Assembly: GCA_900772835.1 (NCBI GenBank)
Contig: CAAGSA010000025.1
Location: 1-5,758, forward strand
Reading direction: 5' to 3'
Origin: an uncultured Prevotella sp.
GTDB taxonomy: Bacteria > Bacteroidota > Bacteroidia > Bacteroidales > Bacteroidaceae
DNA length: 5,758 bases
In this document: positions 5,664 to 5,758 of the stretch, in pieces
How the letters are laid out: every line of letters begins with the position of its first letter
Position numbering within the stretch: position 1 is the first letter of the stretch
Notes under the pieces: generated by a model
Database searches by the model: none
The model's input: only the letters and a program-made list of their open reading frames with translations
Told to the model about the DNA's origin: nothing
Translations under genes and position numbers: made by a program

Positions 5664-5758
5664 GGATTCCAGAAGCAAGTGCAAAGTTAATAGGAATATC
5701 CTAAAACCACTTCTGTAGGTGTTAAGAAATCAATCTTTTTTCGAGGTCTCGCATTAAG
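5664..5758 (-). mobile_element. end of an IS30-family insertion sequence (partial)
   Basis: The window's right edge holds the 3' end of an IS30-type transposase gene, so an insertion sequence ends just inside the window. Its exact boundary cannot be set because the other inverted repeat lies outside. The non-coding bases at 5664-5686, just after the transposase stop, are the likely place for the terminal inverted repeat. Confidence 0.55.
5687..5758 (-). CDS. IS30-family transposase, C-terminal fragment (partial at window edge)
   Basis: The frame open at the window's end encodes 23 residues, LNARPRKKIDFLTPTEVV then LGYSY, and stops at TAA (5689-5687). The block LN-x-RPRK-x(4)-TP-x-EV is the conserved C-terminus of IS30-family DDE transposases, close behind the catalytic Glu. 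The rest lies beyond the window, so intactness cannot be judged. It points in the same direction as the barrel gene, 221 bp upstream of it, so transcription from the element could run toward that gene. Confidence 0.75.
   Translation of the reverse strand, partial: LNARPRKKIDFLTPTEVVLGYSY

Overview
The window looks like chromosomal DNA of a Bacteroidota member, most likely Prevotellaceae or a close relative (inference). Supporting signs are promoters of the TTG/TTTG-N20-TAnnTTTG type, weak Shine-Dalgarno sequences, a large outer-membrane beta-barrel receptor with a carboxypeptidase-regulatory-like N-terminal domain, a tRNA gene with no encoded CCA, and the tail of an IS30-type transposase.

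Plus-strand half (1-2652). The window opens with the last 13 codons of an upstream gene, followed by a small hairpin and a strong intrinsic terminator (112-151). A Bacteroidota promoter (171-202) then drives manC (251-1345), a single-domain mannose-1-phosphate guanylyltransferase that makes GDP-mannose. A 150-bp gap with a hairpin but no T-tract leads to a two-gene unit: an ECF sigma factor (1496-1975) and, 14 bp later, a four-helix membrane protein (1990-2580) that may be its non-canonical anti-sigma partner. This unit ends at an intrinsic terminator (2619-2652).

Minus-strand half (2696-5758). Reading right to left, the window edge cuts the 3' end of an IS30-family transposase gene (5687-5758). 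About 220 bp of AT-rich regulatory-looking DNA follows, with spaced direct repeats and small palindromes. Next is an 846-residue outer-membrane beta-barrel/TonB-receptor-like protein (2925-5465), then tRNA-Pro(GGG) (2747-2820) with its own near-consensus promoter and a long hairpin terminator that abuts its 3' end. The plus and minus halves converge between 2650 and 2696, and each side has its own terminator.

The genes do not form one obvious pathway. manC supplies precursor for surface polysaccharide or glycoprotein glycans, the sigma/membrane pair is a candidate envelope-signalling module, and the barrel protein is an envelope transporter or receptor of unknown substrate. I see no CRISPR array, phage gene or clearly new enzyme system. 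The least-described element is the sigma factor with its four-helix partner.
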